Of a stretch of DNA of 64,000 nucleotides, positions 12,359 to 24,474 are shown in pieces. Location: contig WWBZ02000040.1 in NCBI GenBank assembly GCA_011503125.2, positions 2,232,001-2,296,000 on the forward strand, written 5' to 3'. Numbering within the stretch: the first letter of the stretch is position 1; every line of letters starts with the position of its first letter. Origin of the DNA: Botryosphaeria dothidea (lineage: Eukaryota > Ascomycota > Dothideomycetes > Botryosphaeriales > Botryosphaeriaceae). The translations under genes and the position numbers were made by a program. The notes beneath the pieces are model-generated. The model was given only the letters and a program-made list of their open reading frames with translations, made no database searches and was not told the DNA's origin.

Positions 12359-13056
12359 GGTGGATAGTGCGGGGAGACTGCGGCAGAGACTTCGAAGATG
12401 GTCGCAGAGGCGGAAGGCTTTTTGGAAGGCGATGGCGCGCCCGTCTTTGTCGGCTGTGGAAGAGGTTAGCTTGACGGATTGCTCTGCAGGAAGGCCGCGG
12501 CAGAGGTTCCTGATGGTGTCGCGAAGGTGGAAGAGCTGGCGCAGCGACGCGACGCCGCGAGTGTTTTCGACTGAGGGCGCGGTGTATTGCGGTTGCGGGG
12601 ATGTGTTGAGTTGAGAGACTGTGTCGACGCCAGTCAATTGGCCTAGCTGAGGTGTGTCGACGCGTGAGGGTTGAGCGGTAGAGCTTCCATCGGCGAGCGA
12701 AGAAACCGAGGCGCCGATCGGTGCGGTCTGCTTGGTTGACGAAGGTGGAGGATCTGCGCCGGGGTGGCTTGCATAAGCGAACGGCGGCGACCAGAGAGCA
12801 GGCCGCGCGCGCTAAATCTTATTCGGACTCCAGCCTTCGCGCGTCGCGAACGTGTGCAACTCTGCACGAGATCTCTCACCTCCGTCCACATCCTCGCGGC
12901 CGCACCCAGTCATACCGCCTCCACTCATTTTCTCTGCCCGAAAAAGCTCGCTCATCGCCGCCGTCCGACTCAAAGGAAGAGCAAGATCTCGGAAACGCGT
13001 GACGTCCGCGAGCGAAATCCGAACGGTTGGGTATCTCGAGCCGGTCGGTAGCAACG
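12359..13056. promoter_or_regulatory. Divergent region, med11 / taf5, with an open frame
   Basis: A 698-nt interval between two divergent start codons. On the minus strand the med11 frame stays open from 12811 down to the gene and codes a Ser/Pro/Gln-rich stretch followed by two similar helices (FHLRDTIRNLCRGLPA and FRLCDHLRSLCRSLPA). A TTTAG acceptor-like site lies just before the frame opens, and an ATG-led frame lies further upstream on the minus strand near 12,950. It may therefore hold alternative med11 exons as well as promoters. Confidence 0.4.
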
Positions 13057-16000
13057 ATGTCTGGTCCTCAGCCTGGCGGTGGACCTGCGCACTCGCGAGG
13101 TGTTAGCGTCAGCAACGGTCCTCCAAGCGCCGGTATGGCAGGTCCGTCACAGCAGATTCCGCCGCAAGGTGGCGTGCCGCCCGTGGGAGGCGCGCCTGGT
13201 GGAACTGCCCAATCTTCACAGAATCTCAACCACATTGTAGGTTTTTCTTTCCTTCTTCGTGGTTTCATATTTCTATCTTCGTGTTTTTTGTCTATGTGGT
13301 CGCGGGAGCTGGCTTGGACCCAGACAATTACGGGTGGAGGAACGCTGGGGCCCGGACAAGCGCATCGTCTCACTCTTCTGGACACCCCGGAAAGTTCTTT
13401 CAATGGACCCGTTCAACTCCTGGCCACCAGAATACACCACCTGGATCATGACCATTTCATCGACGACCTGAGGCCGGGACGCAGTGAGGCGCGGTGAATC
13501 GAAGTGAGGCAGGCTAAGCTGTGGTTAGCGGACCACCATGTTCATCCGCGGTGAGGACTACAATCTGGACACGCGCCATAACCAGCAGTCCACAACAAGC
13601 AGTCGCATCGCAGTGGGCGCCTTTGGAGACCTAATGGGTTCCCTAACAACGTCTATGGTCGGGTAACCGCGTATCGGTCTTGACTTCCTTGCCGCACCTT
13701 CTTTGCGGTTCTTGAGCGCACTGGAATCCATGATCATACCAAGTATGCTACTCCGTTCATACTCCGACACGGCAACCAAGACGTTCCGCTTCATTCAGCT
13801 TCCGCTAAACGACGTTGTCGCATCCTTAGTGTCTCTTTATTCATCACCTCCGGCCATTCTCCACCAAAGAATACCAAAATACCAATGCCTGCAGACGTCC
13901 CTCCACCCTACTCAGAACTTCCGTTTGAAGCGCGTTGCGCCGCTCTTGTTCGCTCTGCACATTCTTGGCAGAGGTTTGAAGCTGACTTTGCATTCCAGGT
14001 GTTGGAATACCTTAACAAGAAAGGCTACAATCGAACAGAGGCTATGCTTCGCAAAGAGTCTGCAAATCACGATGCGGATGGGCGTCCTATTGTCACTCGC
14101 GCTGAAGACCGTGGCGGTGGACAGTATGAGAAGGCTTTCGGTAAGAACAATCCTCCCTCAGATACACGTGATGTTCTCTTTTAGCAACGGACATGCCAGC
14201 GAGTGTCGGCTCCATTTCCGCTTTCGCGCACTGGTACTTGAGCGATACTGACACATCCTAGAACTCCTGCGCGCGTGGATTGAAGATAATCTCGAGCTTT
14301 ACAAGGTCGAGCTGCGGCGGTTGCTGTGGCCAATATTCGTCTACTCCTACCTCGAAATGCACAAGGAATTCTACCAACGAGATGCTGTTGCATTTTTCAA
14401 CAGATACAAGGACTCTTTTGTCCAGGAGCATGACCAAGACGTCCGCCAACTCTCGACGATCAGTCTTCCAGAGCACGTTGCAGACAGTCACATTGCGAAT
14501 ATCTACAGGGGAAACAAGTATCGCTTGACGCTAAGTAACATGGCGTTTAACAGCCTTATCCAATACCTCGAATCGAAGGAGAGGGAGGGCGGCTCAGTCG
14601 TTATCGGCCTGATGAACAATTTTATGAATATCATCACCCAAGATCGCACTGCGACTGGTAATGAGAGGAGCCTTGCTGCCATGATTGCGCGTGGCAGCGT
14701 AGAGGACGACCTGCCTGCCGAGGATGAGGGAATTCCCGGACACAATCCTGGATCGGCCAACACCGACCGGAATGCGCCGCCTGTTCTAGCGAAGCTTCAA
14801 TTGGGGGCTCTCCCTATGGAGCCCGAGTTGATGGAAGACGTGAGGGCAGAACTCCTAGAGGAGGACAGCAAGAACCCTCCCAAGCCTGGCCAAAACTCAC
14901 TCGTGGATGAGTTCGAACAGCGAATCAAACGAGAGTCTACAGAAGAGGCACCAACCCGGGAAACGGTTCCATTGCCACCTTCGCTCGCGCGTGATGTTTT
15001 GATGGAGGTCCAGAAGGTCAAAGAAAATCGAGATAGATTCAAGATTGAAGGTCGCACTGGAGGCGTCGGCCCTGGGGTCAGCGTCTGCATGTTCACCTTC
15101 CACAATACGTTTGACAGGTATGTCCCCTTTTTTTTCGTTGAGGCAGAGCTGACAGGTCATCTAGCATCAATTGCCTTGACTTCTCTGGCGATAACGAATT
15201 CGTCGCCGCGGGGATGCAAGAGTCGTATATCCGTGTGTGGTCTCTGAACGGCAATGCCCTCCCTTCAGTCAACCCTGGCGACAAGCCGTCGGCGTCCAAG
15301 CGCCTCATAGGACACTCTGGGCCTATCTATGCCGTCTCATTCTCACCTTCTACCGCAAACCCTGCCTCTGGAGGACCGTCAACTCGCTCGAAGTATCTTC
15401 TCTCTAGCTCGGCCGACAAGACCATTCGTCTCTGGTCGCTGGAGACCTGGACTTGCGTGACAGCGTACAAGTCACACAGCGGGCCTGTATGGGATGTCAA
15501 ATGGGGCCCCTTCGGCCACTACTTCCTCAGTGGCTCCCTTGATCGCACAGCACGCCTCTGGACGACGGACCACATTGCACCGCACCGACTGTACGTTGGT
15601 CATGACAATGATGTCGACTGCGTTGAGTGGCACCCGAACGGCGCGTACGTATTCACGGCCTCGGGTGATAAGACGGTGCGCATGTGGCACATCAACGGCA
15701 ATCCACTGCGCATGTTCACTGGCCACACCAGCAACATTACTGCACTTGCTTGCTCTCCGAGCGGCAAGAAGCTTGCCAGTGCGGATGATTCGGGCAATAT
15801 CATCATATGGGACATTGCGGCAGGTCTGCGTATTAAGCGGATGCGCGGCCACGGCAAAGGCGGTATCTGGTCGTTGTCTTGGAGCGTCGAGTCATCGGTC
15901 ATCATCTCTGGTGGCGCCGACGGTACCGTTCGCGTTTGGGACGCTCTACAAGAGACACCGGAAACGCAGAGCGCCAATGGCAAGGTCATCGCGGAGGGTG

Positions 16001-16185
16001 GTTCGGGCACGAAGATTGATGGCAGCGGCGGGCCCGGATCTGGTACAGCAAACAAGAAGAAGGCAAAGGATGTTGTTGTCACAGCTGACCAAATCAGTGC
16101 CTTCCCAACCAAGAAGAGCCCGGTCTACAAGGTGGAGTTTACGCGGATGAACTTGGTGTTGGCGGGTGGCGCATACATGCCTTAA
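13057..16185 (+). CDS. taf5: TFIID subunit TAF5 (WD40 repeat)
   Basis: Four exons, 13057-13236, 13999-14140, 14262-15117 and 15165-16185, giving 732 residues. The first ~60 residues are Gly/Pro/Ser-rich and end QNLNHI. After a 762-nt intron comes the LisH motif VLEYLNKKGYNRTEAMLRKE, then the TAF5 N-terminal helical domain (LLRAWIEDNLELYKVELRRL through FNSLIQYLESKE). The C-terminal half holds WD40 repeats with endings such as IRVWSLNG, IRLWSLETW, ARLWTTDH, VRMWHINGN, IIIWDIAAG and VRVWDAL. TAF5 is a scaffold shared by TFIID and SAGA. The frames at every junction agree (phases 0, 1, 2). Intron 2 has an alternative acceptor TTTTAG near 14,184. An in-frame ATG at 13885 inside intron 1 could start a shorter isoform. 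Confidence 0.93.
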
Positions 16186-17991
16186 GAGAGGGCTCTCTTC
16201 TCCGTTCTCTATCTCCTCATAATTTCGGCGCACACGATGGCGAGGCTTTTTGGAACTCTCTCGCGAGGCATGGGTTCAGGGCTATGGTTGTGAGATATCC
16301 TGGGGCGCGGCATACAAAAACGGACACTACAGGCCTTCGAGAAGCGGACAGGTTGCATCGGATCGTGGGGACTAATTTAGCTGCAGATTTTTTTAGCCTC
16401 ACAAGCGCAAGTCCCATGATTACGGATTATGCCCCCGCAATCACTTGGCATGCGAGTATATTTATGTCGTGTCCTAACTGCATGCAGGAAACCGTGGGAA
16501 ATGGGGCGGGCCGAACGGGTTGTCTCACTCGCAGCAGCTGGGGGGAATGCGTGAATTCGACAGGCGATCCCACGGTTCGCCCAACCTTCAATAATACGCG
16601 AACCTGTCAAATTTAAAAAGACGCGAGTCAACCGAAGAAAACTTCTGTCATGGAATGGTGAAAATCAACTTTCGCCATTCAAGGGAATTTTGGCGTCAGC
16701 AGTACGGCGGGCCATGGAGGCGGGCCTTGGGTTCGTACTGATAGCGGTGTCAGCCGTCTCTCGATGCTCAGGCCATGTGAAGACGTCGAGGCGGGCCGGA
16801 GAGACATGGCGGGGCGGCACAGGCTTCTTGGTGTATTCCTTCGACGCCTGTTGTCGCGGAGGCGAGCAGGCGGCGGGGCCGAGTGGGAGATACGAAATGG
16901 CGGCGGCGGCCAATAGTCGCCGCCTCAGCAACTGCACGTAATGGCCACCCGAGGCGACTTTCTCCAGGTTGGAGTAATGAACCGAGGGCGCGTCGTGTGT
17001 GTGTGTGTGTGCGCGCGCCCAGCTTCCCGCCCTGGCGCCAAGGCCGCAACCTCTTGTCATGATAACGTCGCCCAATGAGCGTCTGTCAAACACGGCGGCG
17101 CCTGCCACCATTCCTACGCCTCGCTGCACCCGGCAGGTCCAAAGAGCTTCTGGAAAATCCGCTCGTGTGCCGTCTATATGCGGCGCGAAAAAGGCAGGAC
17201 GCAGAGCTCGAGAGGTCTGGCGGCCAGCGACGGATCCAGTCCGCATGCAGAGCCGTCGGGAGTCTGTCTGCCCGCCAAGCCCTTCCGTTTCAGATTCCGC
17301 CGACACCTCGACGCCGCCAGAAGAGGGACGACGCGGAACCGACCGCTGCTGGACACACGCCGCACCCTGCCTCTGGCGTTCGGCCGCAAAACTTTGCACG
17401 CGCGGCGAAAGCTTCTCCGGGCGTTGGCGTGGAAAGCTTGGCGGCCGGAGTCGTTTGTACGGCAGTCTTTGCTCTTCCTGGACCGGGGCAAGCGGCGGGC
17501 CCATGTGCCATCTCCGCCGCCCCCAGTGCGAGCTTGAGATACGGGCCTGGCTTATCGGTCGGTGTGGCGTCCCATCGACCACTCGGTGGGCGCGAGCTCT
17601 TGGCGGTACGGTCAGTCCGCCCACTACCTGGTCCATCTCCCAACAATGGCGCAAGGGTAACATCTCCAAGCCTGGGCACTGCTGGATGGTGTTAATCACC
17701 TTCCTAATTCAAGCAACACCGTAGTACTCAATGCTGAAGCTATAATTTGCCTCATGGCCTGCGCTCTCACGTTTCGTCTTGCGTGCAGCCCGTCTCCTCC
17801 ACTCCAGCTTCGTCTGGCCACCCATTGTTCCTGCTCCTATTCCCTGACAGCGGCTCATCGCTCACAAGAGTGATCAACGTCGTGTCACCCACCACGTATT
17901 CGCCAGATCTGAGCGTTTAGTCGTGGTTTACATCCCTTGTTGATTACCCCACCTCTTCTCACCTCGCCCTTTCCCAAGTGAATTTGCAAAG
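16186..17991. other. Gene-free stretch upstream of peptide transporter
   Basis: I see no supportable gene. Between about 16.66 and 17.7 kb the DNA is GC-rich and open in several frames on both strands at once; none of the translations shows a domain, and they are rich in Arg and Pro, which argues for chance. A GT/GC microsatellite lies at 16995-17021. The last ~300 nt should hold the promoter and leader of the transporter gene. Confidence 0.55.
16995..17021. repeat. (GT)n/(GC)n microsatellite
   Basis: An uninterrupted run of GT dinucleotides passing into GC dinucleotides, in non-coding DNA. Confidence 0.8.
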
Positions 17992-19990
17992 ATGAGCAGG
18001 GCTATTGAGGACGCAGAGATTGCGAAGAGCCACGAGCCTGGAGCGCCGACTCCGCTCGGCGAGAAGGAGCTGGAGCTGGTCCAAAAGGACCTCGACAATG
18101 GCTCCACCACCACCGACGACGAGAAGCCTACCGAGGAGGACTTCCGCACGCTCTATCGTGTTTCGGGAAAGATCCCGTGGACCACCTACACTATCGCGTT
18201 CGTGGAATTGTGCGAGCGTTTCTCGTACTACGGCACCACGGTTGTCTGTATGTACCAACAACTTTCCGGATATTGTATGGGCAGATTGCGCTAACACGTT
18301 ATAAGACGTCAACTACATTCAGCAACCTCTGCCGCCGGGCTCAAACACTGGCGCCGGTTTCGAAGGACAATCTGGTGCTTTGGACCGTGGCCAACAAGCC
18401 TCCACTGGACTGACAACCTGTAAGCATGGTAGCCATTGGTTTCTCTTGTCAACTGCTAATCCAACGTAGTCAATGCCTTTTGGTCCTATACTTGCCCTCT
18501 GATCGGTGCCTACATCGCCGATGAGTACCTCGGTCGTTTCAAGACTATTCAGTGGTCAATTCTCATTGCCCTGATCGGTCACTCGTTCTTGATCATCTCC
18601 GCGCTGCCTCCGATTATTACGAAACCGGACACTGCCATGGGCGTCTTCGCCGCTGGCCTCGTCATCATGGGCTGCGGTACCGGCGGTTTCAAGTCGAATA
18701 TCTCACCTCTCATCGCCGAGCAGCTTCAGGACACCAAACCCAAGGTTATCAGGGATAAGAAGACGGGAGAGCGGGTTCTGTCCGACCCCGCAATCACTGT
18801 CGCCCGTGTCTTCCTGTACTTCTACATGATGATCAATGTCGGCTCTCTGGTTGGCCAAGTTTGTACGTTTCTATCTTCAGACCTGCCAGGTAGATAAGAT
18901 ACTAACTCGCGTGCTAGGCATGGTGTTCGCTGAGAAATATGTCGGATTCTGGCTCGCTTACACCCTCCCCACGATCATGTTCTTGTTTTGCCCGATGGTC
19001 CTCTTCTACTGCAAGAGCAAGTACAGGCTGACGCCCCCGAACGGCTCAGTCGTTGGAAAGGCTTTCAAGCTCGTGGCCTTGGGCTCTAAGGGCCGCGTCT
19101 CGATCAACCCTATCAGGACTTTCCAGAACTTCAAGAACGGCAGCTTCTGGGAGGATGTCAAGCCCAGCAAATTTGGAGCCAACAAACCTGCTTGGATGAC
19201 TTTCGATGATGCTTGGGTTGATGAAGTTCGCCGTGGCTTCAAGGCTTGCAAGGTCTTCCTTTTCTACCCTCTCTACTGGATGGCGTATAACCAGATGACA
19301 AATAATTTGACCTCGCAAGCTGCAACCATGGAGTTGCATGGAGCACCGAACGACGTCATCAACAACTTGAACCCGCTCTCCCTCATCATCTTCATCCCTC
19401 TTGTCGACAATTTCCTGTACCCGGGCCTGCGCAGGCTAGGCATCAAGTTTACCCCGCTCAAGCGTATTACGGTCGGCTTCGCCTTGGCCTCCATCGCCAT
19501 GATCACGGCGACGGTGATCCAGCACTACATCTACAAGCTGGGTGAGTGTGGCAAGAACATGAACTCGTGCGAGGACGAGGAGGGCAACGCGGTTCCGGCG
19601 CCCATCAACGTGTGGGTGCAGACGCTGCCGTACGTGCTGATCGGCTTCTCGGAGATCTTCGCCTCGATTACGGGCTTGGAGTACGCGTTCATGAAGGCGC
19701 CGCACAACATGCGTTCGCTCGTCACCGCCGTCTTCCTCTTCCAGTCCGCCATCGGCTCCGCCCTCAACCAGGCCCTCGTCCCGCTTGCCGAGGACCCCCT
19801 GCTCGAGTGGAACTACGCTGCTTCGGCCATCTTCGCGGCGGTTGGTGGGATTGCTTTCTGGCTCCTCTTCTACAAGCTCGACAAGGAGGAGGACAGGCTC
19901 AACATGCTGCCCGACAGCGCGTACAGCGCCAACGACAGGCGCCACTCGATCATCTCTGCGGAGAAGGGCGAGCCGGCTCCCAAGGTTTGA
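17992..19990 (+). CDS. ptr2: POT/PTR2-family di/tripeptide transporter
   Basis: Four exons, 17992-18247, 18306-18419, 18470-18862 and 18918-19990, giving 611 residues. The N-terminal ~55 residues are acidic and cytosolic. The POT signature follows: AFVELCERFSYYGTTVVYVN (ExxER-type motif) in the first membrane helix, GAYIADEYLGRFKTI in the loop after helix 2, and FLYFYMMINVGSLVG for helix 5. About twelve hydrophobic segments are seen, with a long loop between helices 6 and 7 (KSKYRLTPPNG to FDDAWVDEVRRG) as in yeast Ptr2. C-terminal helices include GLEYAFMKAPHNMRSLV. The product imports small peptides with protons at the plasma membrane. Every intron is 50-58 nt with GT-AG ends, and the last shows an ACTAAC branch site. 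Confidence 0.95.
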
Positions 19991-20681
19991 GTTGGCGGTG
20001 TAGGTTGGAGAAGTGAGTGTGGGTGTGTTCGAGACCAAGGACGATGGGTATAATGATGTGGATTTCATGGTTTGATGGGTTGATGATCACGCTTGATACC
20101 ATTTGAGGAGATAAAATAAACCAATATGGATACCCGATTTGTTTCGTGGGGAAACTTTCCTTTGCTTCTACGCCTGTGAAACTGTTCCCAAATGTCTGAC
20201 TTGTCTACCTCCGAGATGGGATTCTGGCTTTGGGATTCCCAGACGGGTGCCGCAGCTGATGGTTAGTAGCAATGGATTTCTATACATAGCTTTGTAGAGA
20301 AACGAAACCTTCGGCCGGACTCAGTTGTATTACATTTTTGGTGACGAACCCACCCGAACGAATAATTTTACTCCCCATGTTAGGCCTCTTACTAGCCTCT
20401 TGTTCGAAGTGTTGTCCATTGGCTGCAGCACCCCTTTGCACAACCAATTTCACTAGATACCTCGTTTCCTGCTATGCGTGATGGAAAAGCGATGAGTTCA
20501 TCGTCAGGGAGCACTCCGGGCGAATCAAGTCCGCGGGGATAGTCAGCGCATGACTCGTGAAAAATGCGACCGCGTTTCTTCCGGCCGCTCGCGCCGCGCC
20601 GCTCACCCAGAAACTCCGCCGACAAATGCTCCAAAGGAACTTCGAGCTCCAACATCTCAATTGCCACCAACCGCCGGGCCA
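19991..20681. other. Intergenic, transporter to IF-2
   Basis: A 691-nt interval with the 3' UTR of the transporter and the promoter of the mitochondrial IF-2 gene. No gene is seen. Confidence 0.55.
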
Positions 20682-21328
20682 ATGATATGCAGACAAGCTC
20701 TCAGAGTATACTCTCCCGCATCCCGTTTAATACTCTGCAGATCTTGACTGATTCAACAGGCGTCCTCGACGCACAACATCTGCGTCTTCTGCGCAACCCG
20801 CCTCAACGGCGGCGGCGATGCCCTCCACCTCTCCTCCGGCACGACCACGCCCGCCACTCGATACGTCCAACGCCGCGGCATCTCGTCCTCGCGGCCTATC
20901 GCATCGACCTTCGGAGCGCAAGTTCAACGACGGGACGACAGTGAGGCGGAACGCAATGCCCTGCACAACCGGTTCAGCGGAGCATCGAGTCCTGCCCAGC
21001 GGCCGCTCACCGCCGGCTCGATCGATCCGGAGAAGGCGGCGTTGATGGCAAGATATGCGGCTCGCGCTCCGGCTCCGCAGCCGCCGCCCCAGTCTGCACG
21101 GCACGCGCAAACGCAGAGCCAACTGAAGATACGGAAGCTTGGTTCAGCGAAAGGCGCGGAAAGGATAGCCCCGCAATCAAGCAATGACAAGCGGTATAGG
21201 GTGACTGTCGAGTCGCGGCAGGAGCGGAACCAGCAGGCACAGCATGATCAAGGTTTCGATCCAAGCAAGGTCAGCCAGTGGAAGCATTTGAGGCCGAGGG
21301 GTCAGCAGAACCACCAGCAGCAGCAAAT

Positions 21329-21377
<49 letters not shown>

Positions 21378-23992
21378 GCGCAGCGAACGCAGGGCGTAAA
21401 TAATACGGACAGGCGAGAAAACAGACACACTGGAAATGCGGGGTTCGTGCCGCTGAGCTCTGAGAAGAGGTCGGAGGACAGGAAGAGGTTCTTGAGGAGA
21501 TTCGGCGCCTCGAAGGCGGACCAGCCAGCGCCAGCGCAGTCGACACAGCCCCAGGCGTTCATCCGGCCGGAGAGGGTGGATGCTAAATCCTCAGGCCAGA
21601 GCTCAGAAGCCGATGCGTTGCAAGCACGGTTTGGTCCGCAGCGCCTCACACAGTCGTTTTCTATCAAGCCTCAGCCTCGACCGGAGCCACGCCAAAGCGC
21701 TGAACGCGATGCTCTGGCATCTAGGTTTTCCAAGCAAACACTTCCCGTCGACGAACCGCCCTCCTCGGAGGTCAATAATATGGAGCAGGCTGCGGAGGTC
21801 CCCTCATTACAATCCCAAGAGATGGAGAAGATGATGGATACGGCTCAGCAGGTCTCAGAGCGTGAGCGCGCTTCAAGATTTTCGAAATTTGCCGATGTGG
21901 AAGAATATGAAGCGCCGCGAAAGCGGAAAGCCAAAGGAGGTCGGAGTAAGGCGTCGACTTACGACGACGAAGAGGCTGATCTCAGCCGGAAGGAACGCAA
22001 GTCAAAGAAGAAAGATAAAAAGAGACAACGCGCCATGGAAGTGGCCCCTCCGATCCCTATCTATCTCCCGGAATATCTTAGCGTTGTCAGTTTGGCCAAC
22101 ATGCTCAGAGTTCGCACGGAAGACCTGGTACGCAGGATGGAGGAGCTTGGATTTGAAGACATCAATCATGACGATATTCTCAACGCTGAGAATGCTGGGT
22201 TGATTGCTATGGAATACAATTTCGAGCCTGTGGCTGCAGACCCAGCCGCGGACCTCGATCTTTACCCTGCGCCAATTCCAGAAGACGTGGCCAATCTCCC
22301 TGCTCGTCCACCTGTGATCACCATCATGGGACATGTGGATCACGGGAAGACCACCTTGCTCGATTTCCTACGAAAGTCGTCGATTGCGGCAACAGAGTTT
22401 GGCGGTATCACTCAGCATATCGGTGCCTTCAGCGTTCCTCTCTCCGGTGGCAAGATCATCACCTTCCTCGATACTCCTGGCCACGCTGCTTTCCTCAACA
22501 TGCGTCAACGGGGGGCCAACGTCACGGACATTGTCATTCTGGTTGTAGCGGCCGATGACAGTGTCAAGCCTCAGACTATCGAAGCTATCAAGCACGCCAA
22601 AGCCGCCCGTGTCCCTATGATCGTCGCCATCAACAAGGTTGACAAGGAGGGCGCCAATGTCGAACGTGTCAAGCAGGATCTTGCCCGCCATGGCGTGGAC
22701 GTCGAAGATTTTGGCGGTGACGTCCAAGCGATTCCCGTCAGCGGCAAGACCGGTCAAGGCATGCAGGACCTTGAGGAGGCTGCCGTCACTCTCTCCGAAA
22801 TCCTCGACCACCGGGCCCCTCCCGACGGCCCGGTCGAGGGCTGGATCCTGGAAGCTGCGACCAAGAAGTCGGGCAAGACGGCCACCGTGCTAGTGCGCCG
22901 CGGCACGCTGAAGGTCGGCTCCATCATCGTGGCCGGTCGGACGTTCGCGCGCATCCGCTCCATCAGGAACGAGGCCGGCGCCGACATCCCCTCGGTAGGG
23001 CCCGGCATGCCCGCCGAGATCGACGGCTGGCGTGGCCAGCCCGAGGCCGGCGACGAGGTCCTCGAGGCGCCCGACGAGCAGCGTGCCTCCGAGGTCGTCG
23101 ACTACCGCGAGGCCAACGCCGAGCGCGTCCAGCTCGCCAAGGACATGGAGGCCATCAACGAGGCCCGTCGCCTCGAGCACGAGCGCCGCGAGCGCGAAGA
23201 GTCCATCGCGGCGGCCGCGGAGGCCGGCGAGGAGAACCCGGAAGCCGCGGTCGCTGCGGCTGAGGCGGCGGAGAGAGCGGCGGCTTCGGGAGGCGTCATG
23301 GAGGTGCCGTTCATCGTCAAGGCGGACGTGTCGGGCTCAGTCGAGGCGGTCGTCGACTACGTGATGACGGTGGGCAACGGCGAGGTGCGGCCCAAGGTGA
23401 TCCGCTCGGGCGTCGGCGCCGTGGGCGAGTTCGACATCGAGTACGCAGCGACCGCCGGCGGGCACGTCGTCTCGTTCAACGTGTCCCTCGATTCTCGTCT
23501 CGCGCGCGTGGCTGAGTCGAAGGGCGTGCGCGTGCTCGAGCAGAACGTCATCTACCGCCTTGTCGACGATGTCAAGGGCGTCTTGAGCGAGAAGCTCAAG
23601 CCGCTCGTCGTGCAGCGCGTCTCGGGCGAGGCGAGCGTGCTGCAGGTCTTCAGCATCGGGCTGGGGAGGAGCCAGTCGATGAATATTGCTGGGTGCAGGG
23701 TTACGAACGGGAGTGTGTCGAGGGGCGCGAAGGTTAGGGTGTTTAGGGGGGAGAAGAAGGTGTATGAAGGTATGTTTTTTCTCTCTCTCTCCTTATTTCG
23801 TCCCCTTTCTCGTGAGAACAGTCGCTGATTGGATCTGTAGGCACGGTCTCTTCCCTTAAGCAGGTCAAGAAGGACGTTTCGGAGATGCGTAAGGGTTCGG
23901 AGTGCGGTATGGCGTTTGAGGGCTGGGGCGATTTCCAGCCCGGTGACACCGTTCAGTGCTATGAGGAGAGGTTCGAGAAGAGGAGTTTGTGA
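20682..23992 (+). CDS. Mitochondrial translation initiation factor IF-2
   Basis: Three exons, 20682-20705, 20760-23769 and 23841-23992, giving 1061 residues. The tiny first exon (MICRQALR) is supported because the donor GTATAC after it is the one that leads in phase into ASSTHNICVFCATRL. The N-terminal ~480 residues are basic, Gln-rich and disordered, with Q16 coded by a pure CAA run. A helical IF2-N-like part (YLSVVSLANMLRVRTEDL) precedes the GTPase domain at about 525: G1 GHVDHGKTT, G2 GGITQHIGAF, G3 DTPGHAAF, G4 NKVDK. Domains II, III and IV follow, the last ending FEGWGDFQPGDTVQCY. The factor places initiator tRNA on the mitochondrial small subunit. The last intron splits GTVSSLKQVKKDV from the body in phase 1. 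A clear full-length orthologue. Confidence 0.94.
21330..21377 (+). repeat. (CAA)16 trinucleotide repeat, codes polyglutamine
   Basis: Sixteen uninterrupted CAA codons in frame inside the IF-2 gene, flanked by further Gln codons (CAG). A pure repeat of this length is prone to length change. Confidence 0.95.
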
Positions 23993-24474
23993 GTGGTATA
24001 GAGCGGTTCTCTCAGCTCAAAATATGTCTTCTTTTCCACATAGGGGCATAAAGGATACGGAACTGTACGATATTGATGAGGAATTCGGGAGATGGCTGCA
24101 TATAGATGTGCATTGTAGAGTGAGCGTAGAAAGTTCACGTAAAGGACAGGCGGCGATTAAGTTAAAAGTCGATGGACAGCATCACTTAATCAAAAGGATG
24201 GTCTCTTCATTTCTACTGACTGCGCACACCTCATCGTCTTGCCCATGTCCTTATCCATTGCTAATGCGAATGAACCTCGTTGCGAGGTGTAGGAACGATC
24301 GATGAAACCTCATCTGTTTTGAGCCTTGATGCCTGATACTGTACAGAAATAACCCGCCCCAATCCAACCAGAATCCAACACTAAAAACGCCCAACCCATG
24401 CAGTGATTAAGTCGCTATAATTGCAACACGCAAACGCCATCTTTTTGAGGAGGTAGTAATAGTACAAGGTTCGA
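23993..24474. other. Convergent 3' region, IF-2 / UNC-50
   Basis: A 482-nt interval between the stop codons of two convergent genes. It holds their 3' UTRs; no gene is seen. Confidence 0.5.

Noticed and set aside
16665..17724. Overlapping open frames of 200-340 codons on both strands
   Set aside because: Several frames are open at once, translations are Arg/Pro-rich without domains, and no frame shows splice-supported continuation; explained by GC-rich composition.
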